Origin: CBDFHB01 sp965250115
Lineage (GTDB): Bacteria > Acidobacteriota > Vicinamibacteria > Marinacidobacterales > SMYC01
Assembly (NCBI GenBank): GCA_965250115.1
Contig: CBDFNJ010000002.1
Coordinates: 930,001 to 994,000 of the forward strand
Reading direction: 5' to 3'
Length of the DNA: 64,000 nt
This document shows positions 26,591-35,528 of this stretch, piece after piece. How positions within the stretch are numbered: the first letter of the stretch is position 1; each line of letters opens with the position of its first letter. The translations under genes were made by a program, and so were the position numbers. Under the pieces are notes generated by a model. That model ran no database searches and was not told where the DNA came from. It saw nothing but the letters and a program-made list of their open reading frames with translations.

Positions 26591-27688
26591 ATGATGGTTT
26601 CTATGCGAGCTCAACTTGCCGATGCCCGAAGCCTCGTCGTGAAGATCGGGACATCGTCGCTTCTCGACGAGCGTGGCATGCTCGACTTACCCGTGATCGC
26701 GAGGCAGCTTCGTGACCTCGCGGCCCTCCACCGGAAGGGCGTAAGGGTGGTTGTCGTGTCCTCGGGTGCGGTCGGCGCGGGTGCGGTACGTCTCGGCTTC
26801 GAGAAACGGCCGACCACGATTCCCGAGCTCCAAGCGACAGCGGCCGTGGGACAGTCAGTCCTCATGAATACCTACAACACCCTGCTCGTTCAGGAGGGCT
26901 ACGCGGTAGCTCAGCTTCTCCTCACCCACGAAGACTTCAAAAACCGTCATCGCTACCTCAACATGCGAAACACTCTCGCGGCGCTCCACGATAAAGCCAT
27001 CCTGCCGGTCATCAACGAGAACGATACCGTCGCGACCGAGGAGATCCGATTCGGCGACAACGACATGCTGGCCGCGCTCGTCGCGGGCCTCCTCGATGCC
27101 GACCTCACCATCCTGTTGTCTGACGTGGATGGATTTTTCCTGGACGGAGAGCTCATCGATGAGGTCGATTCCATCACCGATGCGATCGAGGCCGCCGCCG
27201 GGCCCGGCTCGGGAGCAGGACGCGGGGGCATGATCACCAAGCTCGATGCAGCGGCTCGCATTACTCGCCACGGCGGCCATGTCGTGATCGCGAACGGCAA
27301 GCGGCACGGTGTCGTGGATATCCTCCGAGGAGACGCCGTCGGGACGCTCTTCCGAGCGCGTGGAGACCTGGATTCTCGTGAGCGCTGGGTCCACGGGCTC
27401 GTCGAGGCGGGAAAGCTTTCTATCGACGCGGGCGGCGAGCGCGCGATTCGAGATCAGGGCCGAAGCCTTCTTCCAGTGGGGATCACCGCCTGCGAGGGAA
27501 CCTTCGAGAACGGGGACGCGGTGCTCGTGGTCGGGCCGAGCGGCCCCGTCGCGAAAGGGCTCGTCAACTATCGCGCGAGCGAGGTGCGGAGCATCCTCGG
27601 CAAGAGAACGGGGGAGATCGCCGCCGTTCTCGGCAAAAAGGAGTTCGACGAAGTCATTCACCGGGATAACCTGGTGCTCCTGCGATGA
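26591..27688 (+). CDS. proB: glutamate 5-kinase
   Basis: 365 residues (or 361 if the ATG at 26603 is used). Amino acid kinase domain: SLVVKIGTSSLLDERG, VVVVSSGAVGAGAVRLGF, FGDNDMLAALVAGLLDADL, GRGGMITKLDAAARITRHGG. A PUA domain occupies the last 80 residues or so (ACEGTFENGDAVLVVGPSGP, VNYRASEVRSILGKR). It phosphorylates glutamate to gamma-glutamyl phosphate, the first step of proline synthesis. The next gene, proA, starts inside its stop codon (ATGA), the usual proBA arrangement. It lies 63 bases after the acyl-AMP ligase and may be read through from that operon. Confidence 0.95.
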   Translation: MMVSMRAQLADARSLVVKIGTSSLLDERGMLDLPVIARQLRDLAALHRKGVRVVVVSSGAVGAGAVRLGFEKRPTTIPELQATAAVGQSVLMNTYNTLLVQEGYAVAQLLLTHEDFKNRHRYLNMRNTLAALHDKAILPVINENDTVATEEIRFGDNDMLAALVAGLLDADLTILLSDVDGFFLDGELIDEVDSITDAIEAAAGPGSGAGRGGMITKLDAAARITRHGGHVVIANGKRHGVVDILRGDAVGTLFRARGDLDSRERWVHGLVEAGKLSIDAGGERAIRDQGRSLLPVGITACEGTFENGDAVLVVGPSGPVAKGLVNYRASEVRSILGKRTGEIAAVLGKKEFDEVIHRDNLVLLR

Positions 27689-28866
27689 GAGAGTTGGCAG
27701 AAAGGGCCCGGCGCGCCGCGCGTGAGCTGCGAAAGCGGACGCGGGCAGAGAAGGATGAGATGCTACGCGAAATGGCGGAACGTCTCCGCTCTCATCGCGA
27801 AGACATCGAAGCCGCCAACGAGCGAGACCGCGACGCCAACCTAGAACCAGCCAAGAAGGACCGGCTTCGCGTCGACGTCGAGGCGATCGCGAAGAGCCTT
27901 CGGTCGGTCGCGGAGCTTCCCGACCCGGTCGGGCGCGTCGAGGAGCGAGCTGCGCAAGGGGACTTCGCGCTGTCCCGGGTGCGCGTCGCCATCGGCGTCA
28001 TTCTCATGATCTTCGAATCCCGCCCCAACGTGACACCCGAGGCCGGCGGGCTCTGTCTCAAGTCGGGGAACGCCGCACTCCTGAAGGGCGGCTCCGAGGC
28101 GCTCCGAACGAACGAAGCCATGATGCGTGCCATGGAAGGGGCCTATCCGCCCGGCACGATCCAACTCGTCGGCGGCGGGCACGAGGACATCTCTGCCCTC
28201 CTCGAGATGGATGACGTCATCGATCTCGTCATTCCCCGAGGCGGTGAAGGTCTTATCCGAGCGGTCACCGAACAGTCCAAGATCCCCGTGCTCAAACACT
28301 ATCGCGGGAACTGCCACGTCTATGTGGATGCCACCGCGGATCTCGACATGGCATTCAGGATACTCGAGAACGCCAAGTGTCAGCGTCCCGCGACTTGCAA
28401 CGCCGCCGAGAAGGTCGTCGTCCACGCGGCGGTCGCGGGGCGATTCGTCCCCCGTCTCGCCGAGCTCGGCGTGGCGCTCCGAGGTGACGAGCGTGCCCGC
28501 GCCTTGCTCGAGATGACGCCTGCCACGGACACGGACTGGTACGAAGAGTACCTCGACAGGATTCTGGGCGTGAAGATCGTCGAGAGCCTCGACGAAGCCA
28601 TCGAGCACGTCGAGCGCTATGGTTCGCACCATACCGACGCCATCGTGACCGCCGACGCCGCCGCGGCGCGTCGTTTCCTCGACGAGGTCGACTCCGCCAC
28701 CGTGCTATGGAACGCCTCCACGCGTCTCGCCGATGGCGGGGTCTTCGGACTCGGTGCCGAAGTGGGCATCTCGACGGACAAGCTCCACGCGCGCGGTCCG
28801 ATGGGCCTCGAAGAGCTCACCACCTATAAGTGGGTTGTCGAAGGGAAGGGCACGCTCCGGGACTAG
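27685..28866 (+). CDS. proA: gamma-glutamyl phosphate reductase
   Basis: 393 residues. Features of ProA: VRVAIGVILMIFESRPNVTP, CLKSGNAALLKGGSEA, DVIDLVIPRGGEGLI, and the active-site Cys region NAKCQRPATCNAAEKVVVH. The C-terminal FGLGAEVGISTDKLHARGPM is strongly conserved. It reduces gamma-glutamyl phosphate to glutamate semialdehyde with NADPH, channelled from ProB. Four-base overlap with proB. Downstream lies a hairpin and then a gene ending on the opposite strand, so transcription of the long plus-strand run probably ends here. Confidence 0.95.
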   Translation: MRELAERARRAARELRKRTRAEKDEMLREMAERLRSHREDIEAANERDRDANLEPAKKDRLRVDVEAIAKSLRSVAELPDPVGRVEERAAQGDFALSRVRVAIGVILMIFESRPNVTPEAGGLCLKSGNAALLKGGSEALRTNEAMMRAMEGAYPPGTIQLVGGGHEDISALLEMDDVIDLVIPRGGEGLIRAVTEQSKIPVLKHYRGNCHVYVDATADLDMAFRILENAKCQRPATCNAAEKVVVHAAVAGRFVPRLAELGVALRGDERARALLEMTPATDTDWYEEYLDRILGVKIVESLDEAIEHVERYGSHHTDAIVTADAAAARRFLDEVDSATVLWNASTRLADGGVFGLGAEVGISTDKLHARGPMGLEELTTYKWVVEGKGTLRD

Positions 28867-28883
28867 ACACTAGATACCCAGGC

Positions 28884-28958
28884 CCTCTCCCCAGAGGGGC
28901 TCTTGCGAGACGATGACCCCTCACCCACCGCGCTGCGCGCGGCACCCCTGGGGAGAGG
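28884..28958. terminator. long-armed hairpin between convergent genes
   Basis: CCTCTCCCCAG (28884-28894) pairs with CTGGGGAGAGG (28948-28958), with a second GC-rich hairpin near CGCGCTGCGCGCG in the loop. It lies between the proA stop and the end of the minus-strand PQQ-propeller gene, so it can end both transcripts. The same arms recur at 58718-58758, and a looser version at about 12136-12158. Confidence 0.6.
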
Positions 28959-28959
28959 A

Positions 28960-30285
28960 TTATTCGCTCCCGACGCAGATCAGTTGGTCGTCGCTTCTGA
29001 GGAAGATCTGCCCGTTCGAGGAGACGGGCGACGCCAGAAACCGCGCGGGTATCGTATTGCGAGCTAGAATATCCAGCTCTCTCGACGCCCGGAGAACGAT
29101 CATCTCGCCGGTCTCGCTCAGGAAATAGACCTTCCCGTCTCCGGCGATGGGAGCCACCGTAAACACGCCGCCGGTGCGTCCCTGAAACAGCCGCGCTCCC
29201 GTCTCGGCATCGGCGGCCTGAAGGACTCCGGCGTCGCTCGCGAGGTAGACGACACCGTCGTAGTGGACGACTGAGGAAACATAGGGCGCGCCGGTAGGCA
29301 CGCGCCATAGGAGGTGCTCGGTTCCCGCGATGTCACCGCGTCCGCCCGGACGTATCGCCATGTAGGGTCCGCTTCGATAACCGCGGCTCGTATAGATGAC
29401 GCCGTCGGAAAAAGACGGTACCGTGATCGGGAACCGATTCGGCTCCACGAGGTACCACAGTCGCTCGCCCGTGTTTGGGTCGTAGCCTTCGAGGCGCTCG
29501 CTCGAGTTCACGACAAGCTCATCTCCCTCGGGTCCCGCGACGACGGTGGGAGTGCTGTAGGAGTGCAGTCCCTGGCCGCGGTCCGCCTTCCACTGCTCCT
29601 CGCCGGTACGCTTGTCCAGCGCGAGAAGGTAGGACGCGGGCTCGTGGTCGCAAAGAAGAATCAACGAGTCCTTGTAGATGGTCGGGGAGCTGGAGTGCCC
29701 CCAGGTGATCTGGTAGGGGCCGTAGTCTCGTCCCAGGTTTTTATGCCAGACGAGCTTTCCATCGAGACCGAGCGCGGCGATCTGTCCGGTCCCGAACCAG
29801 GCGTAGACACGCTCGCCATCCGTGACCGGGCTCGGGTTGGCGAGATTGATCTTGCGATGGACGGATGGCAGCTCTCCGCTCGCGGACTCGGCCGGAATCC
29901 GATGCTGCCACAGGCGCCGTCCGTCGGCACGATGATAGGCCTCGACCAAAAAAACGACATCCTCGGCCGATCCGTCGATCGAGAGCTCCTCCGGGGCATC
30001 GGCTGCACGGCCCAGCGTCGGGTGGTTGCCCTCACGGACTCTGCCCCTTCCCGCTTGCGAGGTCACGAAGATGCGGTCGCCGAAGACGATGGGAGTCGAT
30101 AGGCCGAGCCCACCGAGACGTGCCTTCCAAGCGACGTTCTCGTCTTCGCTCCACGAGAGGGGAAGATCGCTCTCGGAGCTCACGCCGTTGCCGTGAGGAC
30201 CGCGCCACGTCGGCCAGTTCTCCGCGACGGCGGACGTAACCGGGCACAACACGACGAGCAAGACCGAAACCACGAAACTCCGCAT
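28960..30285 (-). CDS. secreted PQQ-type beta-propeller (outer membrane assembly-like) protein
   Basis: 441 residues from the ATG at 30285, which has a good ribosome site (CCCGGAGGGCG). Signal peptide MRSFVVSVLLVVLCPVTSAV. The mature part starts NWPTWRGPHGNGVS, a common opening of Planctomycete/Acidobacteria PQQ-repeat proteins. Eight-bladed propeller blades follow with W-containing repeats (LDKRTGEEQWKADRGQG, YDPNTGERLWYLVEP, ADAETGARLFQG). Such proteins are periplasmic or extracellular; without the methanol-dehydrogenase active-site motifs they are scaffold-like rather than quinoprotein enzymes. It may act with the adjacent sensor kinase, but no link is seen beyond orientation. Confidence 0.82.
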   Translation of the reverse strand: MRSFVVSVLLVVLCPVTSAVAENWPTWRGPHGNGVSSESDLPLSWSEDENVAWKARLGGLGLSTPIVFGDRIFVTSQAGRGRVREGNHPTLGRAADAPEELSIDGSAEDVVFLVEAYHRADGRRLWQHRIPAESASGELPSVHRKINLANPSPVTDGERVYAWFGTGQIAALGLDGKLVWHKNLGRDYGPYQITWGHSSSPTIYKDSLILLCDHEPASYLLALDKRTGEEQWKADRGQGLHSYSTPTVVAGPEGDELVVNSSERLEGYDPNTGERLWYLVEPNRFPITVPSFSDGVIYTSRGYRSGPYMAIRPGGRGDIAGTEHLLWRVPTGAPYVSSVVHYDGVVYLASDAGVLQAADAETGARLFQGRTGGVFTVAPIAGDGKVYFLSETGEMIVLRASRELDILARNTIPARFLASPVSSNGQIFLRSDDQLICVGSE

Positions 30286-30906
30286 TGATCGCCCTCCGGG
30301 TTTGGCTTCGACCATTGTAACCTCCGAGGTGCCAGATCCCATCCCAACGCCCTGCGCAGCTCGAGCTAATGGGTCACGCTGGGAATCTCGACGGTGACGA
30401 TCGTGCCGCGGCCGAGCGCGCTTTCGATATCGATCGTGCCTCCGTGCGCCTCGAAGATCTTTCTGGAAACCGAGAGCCCGAGTCCACTTCGATTCGGTTT
30501 GGTCGAGAAGAACGGCTCGAAAATGTGAGGCATGTCTTCCGGAGAAATGCCCTCGCCCTCGTCCCGTACCGTCAGTCGAAGTCTTCGCCCGCAAGCGCTC
30601 GCCGAGGACTCGAGCGCCATCGAGACCAATCTTCCCCCAGAACGGCACGCCTCGACGGCGTTACTGCCGAGATTCAAGATTGCCTGGTGGAGAGATATCT
30701 CGTTCCCTGTAACGTCGGTGCTCGCGGGGTCCAAGTCCTGATCGACTTCGAGCTCGGCATGCTCCACTCGAAGCCAGGTCGCGATCTCTTCGACGATCGC
30801 CGTCACGCGAACGGTTTCCCGCCTCTGCTCGATTGGAGCCAGACGAGAGTTGACTCTTTGGGAGATCGCGTGAGCACGCTCGGCTGCGCGACGGGCTTGC
30901 TTTATG

Positions 30907-32289
30907 GGGTCTACGCGGATTCGTGTGGGTTGAAAACTGCATTTCTGGGTAATGGCGGAAGGAAAGCCGCCACGATCTTCAGCTTGAGATATTCCTCGTC
31001 GCGATAGCCGTAGGCGCGTCGTTGCAGAACACGGATTTTGTTGTTGACCCCTTCAACTAGGCCGAGACTGACTTTGTTCTCCGGATGACAGTAGGAGGCG
31101 ATACCATCCCAATGGGACTCAATCATACCGGCGAACTTCTGGTACGGATGCAGGCGTTGCCATTTGAGGCTGTCTTTCCAACGAGTGAAAAAGGCGCGAG
31201 CGCCGCGTTCGGTGCGGTAATCCCAGAGTTGCCCGAAGGCCTCCTTCAAAATAAAGGCGGTGTTCAGGCGCCGGTTGGCCTGGAGCAACTTTTTGAGTGC
31301 GCGGCGACCGTCTAGGCTCAGGTTCTCCCGCCGGGAAAGCAAAGTGTAACGCTGCCCCTTGATGCACGACCGGTCCTTGCCGCTGAGGCGTTTGTACTCA
31401 CCGCGCCGGACCTCATCGAGGGCCTTTGACAGATGACGCATGATATGAAACTTGTCGAAGATGATCCGCGCATTAGGCGCGTTGTGAATCACCGAGTTCC
31501 GGAAGGGCTTCCACATATCCATGGCGGCCAGCTTGATACGGGCGCTTTTCTTTCCGCCCAGCGCCTTGAAGAACAAATCGATGTCGGTTTCTTTGCGACC
31601 CTCACCGCCCACCCAGATGGGACGCGCCCGCTCCAGGTCGCTGACAATGACGCGATAGTTATGTCCCTTGCGGATGGAGATCTCATCGACACCGATGGCC
31701 CGAGGCGCCGGTAGCCCCGCCCGGTCGACCTGCTCTTGCATGTAGAGCGTATCCAGAGCCTTCACCGTACCGTGGTGCAGACGTTCCATCTCGGCCACCG
31801 CCTTGTTCGGCATATCCCTGCACAGCTTGCCCACATGCGTCGCAAAACGCTGGGTGTAGCGCGAGTTGTTCGCCAGCCAGTCTTAGGTGTTCTGCATGCA
31901 CACCGCCGCACCCAGAACAGTTGACGCGCCAACGCTCGTATTCCAGATAGATCCGCCAGCCTGCCAACGACAGGTCGCGGACCCGGCACACTTGCTTGTC
32001 ATAGCGCCCCCGGCACCGTTGCCCACAGTAAGAGCACACAGCTGTTTTTTTCGCCCCTTGAGCTGGATGACGCGGGCGTATCGGTCACCGAATAGACCCT
32101 TCAATCCGGCACACCACGAAACCTGGCAGCGCAAACAGCGAGCGGATCGACTGGGAATTTTTCACTCGGTTAGCCTATCCTAAAAATGGACCACTTCTCA
32201 GCACCTGATGAAGTACTCGATACCTTTTCCACACAATGAGTTACACTGTTTTTCCGTCAGAACTTACCCACACGAATCCGCGTTAACCC
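30907..32289 (-). mobile_element. ISL3-family element, long copy B
   Basis: 1383 bases, inverted relative to copies A, D, F and G. It is flanked by an 8-base duplication GCTTTATG (30899-30906 and 32290-32297). The end nearest 30907 is GGGTCTACGCGG and the transposase-start end reads GGGTTAACGCGG on the minus strand, so the terminal repeats differ at two bases. It has inserted into the histidine kinase gene. Confidence 0.93.
30911..32165 (-). pseudogene. ISL3 transposase of copy B, frameshifted
   Basis: Same transposase as in copies D and E but broken. Near 31885 the sequence reads CACCTAAGACTGG where D and E have CACCTAGACTGG (one extra A), and near 32115 two bases are missing (GTGGTGTGCC against GTGGTTGGTGCC). 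The C-terminal 307 residues remain open, including the DDE motifs GVDEISIRKGH and VEGVNNKIRVLQRRAYG. It probably makes no active enzyme, so copy B must have been moved before these changes or in trans. Confidence 0.8.
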
Positions 32290-33090
32290 GCTTTATGTAA
32301 CGAGCAGCGGAGCTCTGTGTCTGGAGCCGTCCTTCGGCGAGCTCGGTATACGTAAGGATCGGCGCGAGAAGGTTGTCGATGCCGTGCAGCAGTCCAAACG
32401 AGCTCGCCGCCAGCGCCTCGCGGCGATTGCGACGGACGATGTCCGACGTCAGTGCAGGTTCGTCTTGGATGAGCTCGGCGACGACGGTGAAACGGGGGAG
32501 GCGTCGATCGACGCGCCCTACCCCATCGGCAGGGTGGTCCCTGTGTGCGATCAGATGCTGGCGCGAAGCCAAGAGCCGGCCACTCGCTGTGCGAAGCATC
32601 GTTTCGCCGTTCCAAACTCCTTCACGGAGCGCTGTCGGGAGCGCCTCTCTGTGGATGCGCTCACTCTCCGGCTCGCCGTAGAGGTCGGAAAGGAGCCAAT
32701 CTCTCACGATTGGCGCCTGATACGCTCCGAGAAGGCGCCGGCCGGCTTCGTTGAGGAAAAGAAGTCGCCCGTCCGAATCGAACGTGGCGACGATCGCACG
32801 GATGGTCTCGACGATATCGACTACAATGCTCTGCCACGGGCTCGAGCCCTCTAGATCTTTATTTGAGCGCATCAGCGAGACTAGGCGCTTCAACCGTCGA
32901 AAGCGCGTGGAGACGAAAAGTTGGCCCGCGGCCGCTCTTCCCAGTTGCCGCGTCCCAGATGCCGTTACGATCCGCGGGCCAAGTGTATCTTCGCGCGGTC
33001 CGCGCCGCTTTGGGAGTAACTTGCCGTTGCGTAACCGTTACGGACGCCGGTAAAGTGTTGTCGAAACGAGCATTCCGGACCGAGTCGATT

Positions 33091-34998
33091 ATGGACGAAC
33101 CTTCTGAAAAAGTGACGGGCGGCGAGGCGGCGGCCCCCACATCGCAACGAGCCGTACGTGACGAGCTCGAGGCCCTGCTTGCGAGTCGGACTCTCTCGCA
33201 ATCGGAGAGCTTGAAAAGGTTTATCCGCCACGTCGTCGAAGCCGAGCTCGAGGGACGCGGCGATGAGCTCAAGGAATTTATCTTGGGCTCCGAAGTGTTT
33301 GGCCGTGGCGTCGACTACGACCCCCGCATCGATCCCATTGTCCGGGTGCAGGCGACGCGACTCCGAGGAAAACTTGCCGAGTATTACCAGGACGAGGGTT
33401 TGGAGGCTCCAGTGGCGATCGAGCTACCCAAGGGAAGCTACGTCCCTCGATTCCGGGAGCGTCGATCCGGCGCCGACGAGAAGAGGGCCGCGCAAACGGG
33501 CCCGTCGGGTCCGAAGTCGAGGTCGGCGACTTCGTGGCTTGTGTGGGCCCTAGGCGCAGCCACGTTGCTGCTTGCACTCGTCGGGCTCTGGTGGTTGCGC
33601 AGCTCTGATTCTGCGAGCGATGTGGAGGTCCGATCGGTTGCCGTTCTACCCTTCTCGGACATGAGCCCCGATGGCGATCATCAGTTCTATGGGGATGGCC
33701 TCGCGGACGAGATCACGACCACGCTCGCGAGTCTCGGGGGGGTCGAGGTCGCTCCGCGAACCTCCACTTTTCGGTTCAAAGAATCGAGTGAGGATTTGAA
33801 GACCATCGGAAGCGAGCTCTCTGTCGACGCCGTGCTCCAGGGAAGCGTGCGGCGATTCGACGACCGGTTGCGGGTTTCCGTTCAGCTCATCCGCGTCGAT
33901 GACGGAAAGCAGATTTGGTCCGAGAACTACGATCGCGCCGACGTCGAGGCCTTCGCGGTCCATGACGAAATTGCCGGAAGCGTCGCCCATGCCGTGCGGG
34001 GCAGCCTGGTCGAAGCGGCTTCTCGACCGGCGGACTCCGTTCCCGCGGGTGGAGCTTACGAGGACTACCTGAGGGGTCGCTTCGAGCGCGAGCGCAATAC
34101 ACCCGCCGCCCTCGAGCGCAGCATTACGCTCTTCGAGGGCGCGCTCGACAAGGATCCTGACTACGCTCCCGCTTACGCAGGCCTCGTTCAGGCCTATGCT
34201 TTGAGCTCATTGTGGGGTCTGAGTTCGCCGGGGCAGACGCGCGGGGCGGCACGTGAAGCGGCGGAGCACGCCGTGGCTCTCGACTCGGATCATCCCGAGG
34301 CCTTCGCGGCGGCCGCAGCCTACGAGCTCCTATACGAGTGGAACGTCGGTGAAGCGGAGTCGATTCTCGACCTTGGGCTCCGGCGTAGTCCCGAGAGCGT
34401 CGAGCTCCTCTTGATGCGAGCTTTGGCGCATGCGTCTCGCGGACGACTCGCTGCGGCGCGCGAAGACATCGACGAGGCCGTGAGGCACTCGCCGAATCAT
34501 CCCCTCGCGCATCACTTGCGTGCCTCGATGGACTTTCACTCGGGAGCCTACGTCCAAGCCGCGGAAGAATGCCGGTCGCTGCTGGAATGGGCGCCGGACT
34601 ACCCTCTGAGCTGGCTGCTGCTCTCACGTAGCCAGGCGCGCCTCGGCAGGTTCGGCGAAGCCAGCGAAACGCTGGACACCTTTGAACGACTCGCGGGGGA
34701 GGGCGCGCTCGTAGTCTCGCACCGTGCGGTTCTGCGAGCGCTGGAGAACCGCGTGGACGACGCCCGTGCGCTCCTGCAACAGATCGATGCCCTCGGCCGT
34801 GATAGCTACGTGCCGCCGATGTTGAGGGCCAGGGCTCGTGCCTCTCTCGGTGAAACCGAGCTTGCGCTCGGCGATATCGAGCGTGCCTACGAGGAGCGCT
34901 CGCTTTCCTTGCTATGGCTCTCCGTCGACCCGGATTTCGCATCGCTCGGCGACGAACCACGCTTCCAGGCGATTGCGGGCCGTTTTACCGTCGACTGA
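33091..34998 (+). CDS. membrane-anchored winged-helix regulator with TolB-like and TPR domains
   Basis: 635 residues from the ATG at 33091 (MDEPSEKVTGG); a longer frame upstream has no family resemblance. Residues 20-125 form a DNA-binding-like module common in Acidobacteriota (SESLKRFIRHVVEAELEGRG, YDPRIDPIVRVQATRLRGKL, ELPKGSYVPRF). One membrane segment follows at about 150-170 (WALGAATLLLALVGLWWL). Then comes a FlgO/TolB-N-like domain (SVAVLPFSDMSPDGDHQFYG, LQGSVRRFDDRLRVSVQLIR) and from about 320 a series of TPR helices. It is probably a transmembrane regulator with a periplasmic sensor of unknown ligand. It is divergent from the interrupted histidine kinase. Confidence 0.82.
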   Translation: MDEPSEKVTGGEAAAPTSQRAVRDELEALLASRTLSQSESLKRFIRHVVEAELEGRGDELKEFILGSEVFGRGVDYDPRIDPIVRVQATRLRGKLAEYYQDEGLEAPVAIELPKGSYVPRFRERRSGADEKRAAQTGPSGPKSRSATSWLVWALGAATLLLALVGLWWLRSSDSASDVEVRSVAVLPFSDMSPDGDHQFYGDGLADEITTTLASLGGVEVAPRTSTFRFKESSEDLKTIGSELSVDAVLQGSVRRFDDRLRVSVQLIRVDDGKQIWSENYDRADVEAFAVHDEIAGSVAHAVRGSLVEAASRPADSVPAGGAYEDYLRGRFERERNTPAALERSITLFEGALDKDPDYAPAYAGLVQAYALSSLWGLSSPGQTRGAAREAAEHAVALDSDHPEAFAAAAAYELLYEWNVGEAESILDLGLRRSPESVELLLMRALAHASRGRLAAAREDIDEAVRHSPNHPLAHHLRASMDFHSGAYVQAAEECRSLLEWAPDYPLSWLLLSRSQARLGRFGEASETLDTFERLAGEGALVVSHRAVLRALENRVDDARALLQQIDALGRDSYVPPMLRARARASLGETELALGDIERAYEERSLSLLWLSVDPDFASLGDEPRFQAIAGRFTVD

Positions 34999-35014
34999 GA
35001 GGCGAGAGATCGTT

Positions 35015-35488
35015 TTGCCGAACCCAAAATTTATGGAGGTAGCCCTGAAGGAGGCCTACCTGGGACTCGAGAGGGGCGACGGCGGTCCTTTTGGCGCCTG
35101 CATCGTTCGCGGCGGCAAGGTGATCGCGAAGGGACACAACGAAGTTCTGAAAACGTCGGACCCGACTCGCCACGCGGAGGTCTGCGCGATCCAGCGTGCC
35201 TCTCGGAAGATTGGCAATCCCCACTTCGCGCGCTGCGATATCTATTCGACGACCGAGCCTTGCGTCATGTGTTTCGCGGCGATCAACTGGGCCCAGATCC
35301 GGCAGGTCTATTTCGGGACGAGTGTTCGCGACGTCCGGCGACTCGGATTCAACGAGCTCGTCATTTCCAATCGGCGCCTCAAGAGTCTCGGGGGCGGCCG
35401 AATCGAGATCGTCCCTCGATTCATGAAGACAGAGTGCCAGGAGCTTCTCGATTTCTGGCGCCGGCTTCCCGATAAGAAGACGTACTAG
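35015..35488 (+). CDS. guanine deaminase-like nucleobase deaminase (CDA fold)
   Basis: 157 residues from a TTG at 35015. I chose it over the ATG at 35033 because KFMEVALKEAYLGLERG aligns with the usual N-terminus of GuaD/TadA-type enzymes. Zinc site: His and catalytic Glu in TRHAEVCAIQ, cysteines in TTEPCVMCFAAINWA. GGPFGACIV is the substrate-side motif. The C-terminus (ECQELLDFWRRLPDKK) resembles GuaD, which converts guanine to xanthine. A tRNA adenosine deaminase or pterin/cytosine deaminase role is less likely. Starts 16 bases after the TPR regulator gene and 40 bases before the radical SAM gene. Confidence 0.82.
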   Translation: MPNPKFMEVALKEAYLGLERGDGGPFGACIVRGGKVIAKGHNEVLKTSDPTRHAEVCAIQRASRKIGNPHFARCDIYSTTEPCVMCFAAINWAQIRQVYFGTSVRDVRRLGFNELVISNRRLKSLGGGRIEIVPRFMKTECQELLDFWRRLPDKKTY

Positions 35489-35528
35489 CATCGTGCTACA
35501 TTACGCAGATGAGCGATTCGCAAAGGTC

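Larger units (their letters stand above)
30366..32893 (-). pseudogene. PAS-domain sensor histidine kinase interrupted by ISL3 copy B
   Basis: The 5' part (32893 to 32290) encodes a PAS-like domain (IVATFDSDGRLLFLNEAGRR) and the phospho-acceptor helix FGLLHGIDNLLAPILTYTEL with its His. The 3' part (30906 to 30366) encodes the HATPase domain: N box HQAILNLGSNAVEACRSGG, DEGEGISPED, FFSTKPNRSGLGLSVSRKI. Removing the element at 30907-32289 with one copy of GCTTTATG restores one frame (AARYIK-QARRAAERAHA). The kinase is NtrB-like in its compact DHp sequence. No response regulator gene lies beside it. The divergent TPR regulator starts about 200 bases away. The insertion separates the His box from the ATPase, so the kinase should be inactive. 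Confidence 0.85.
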
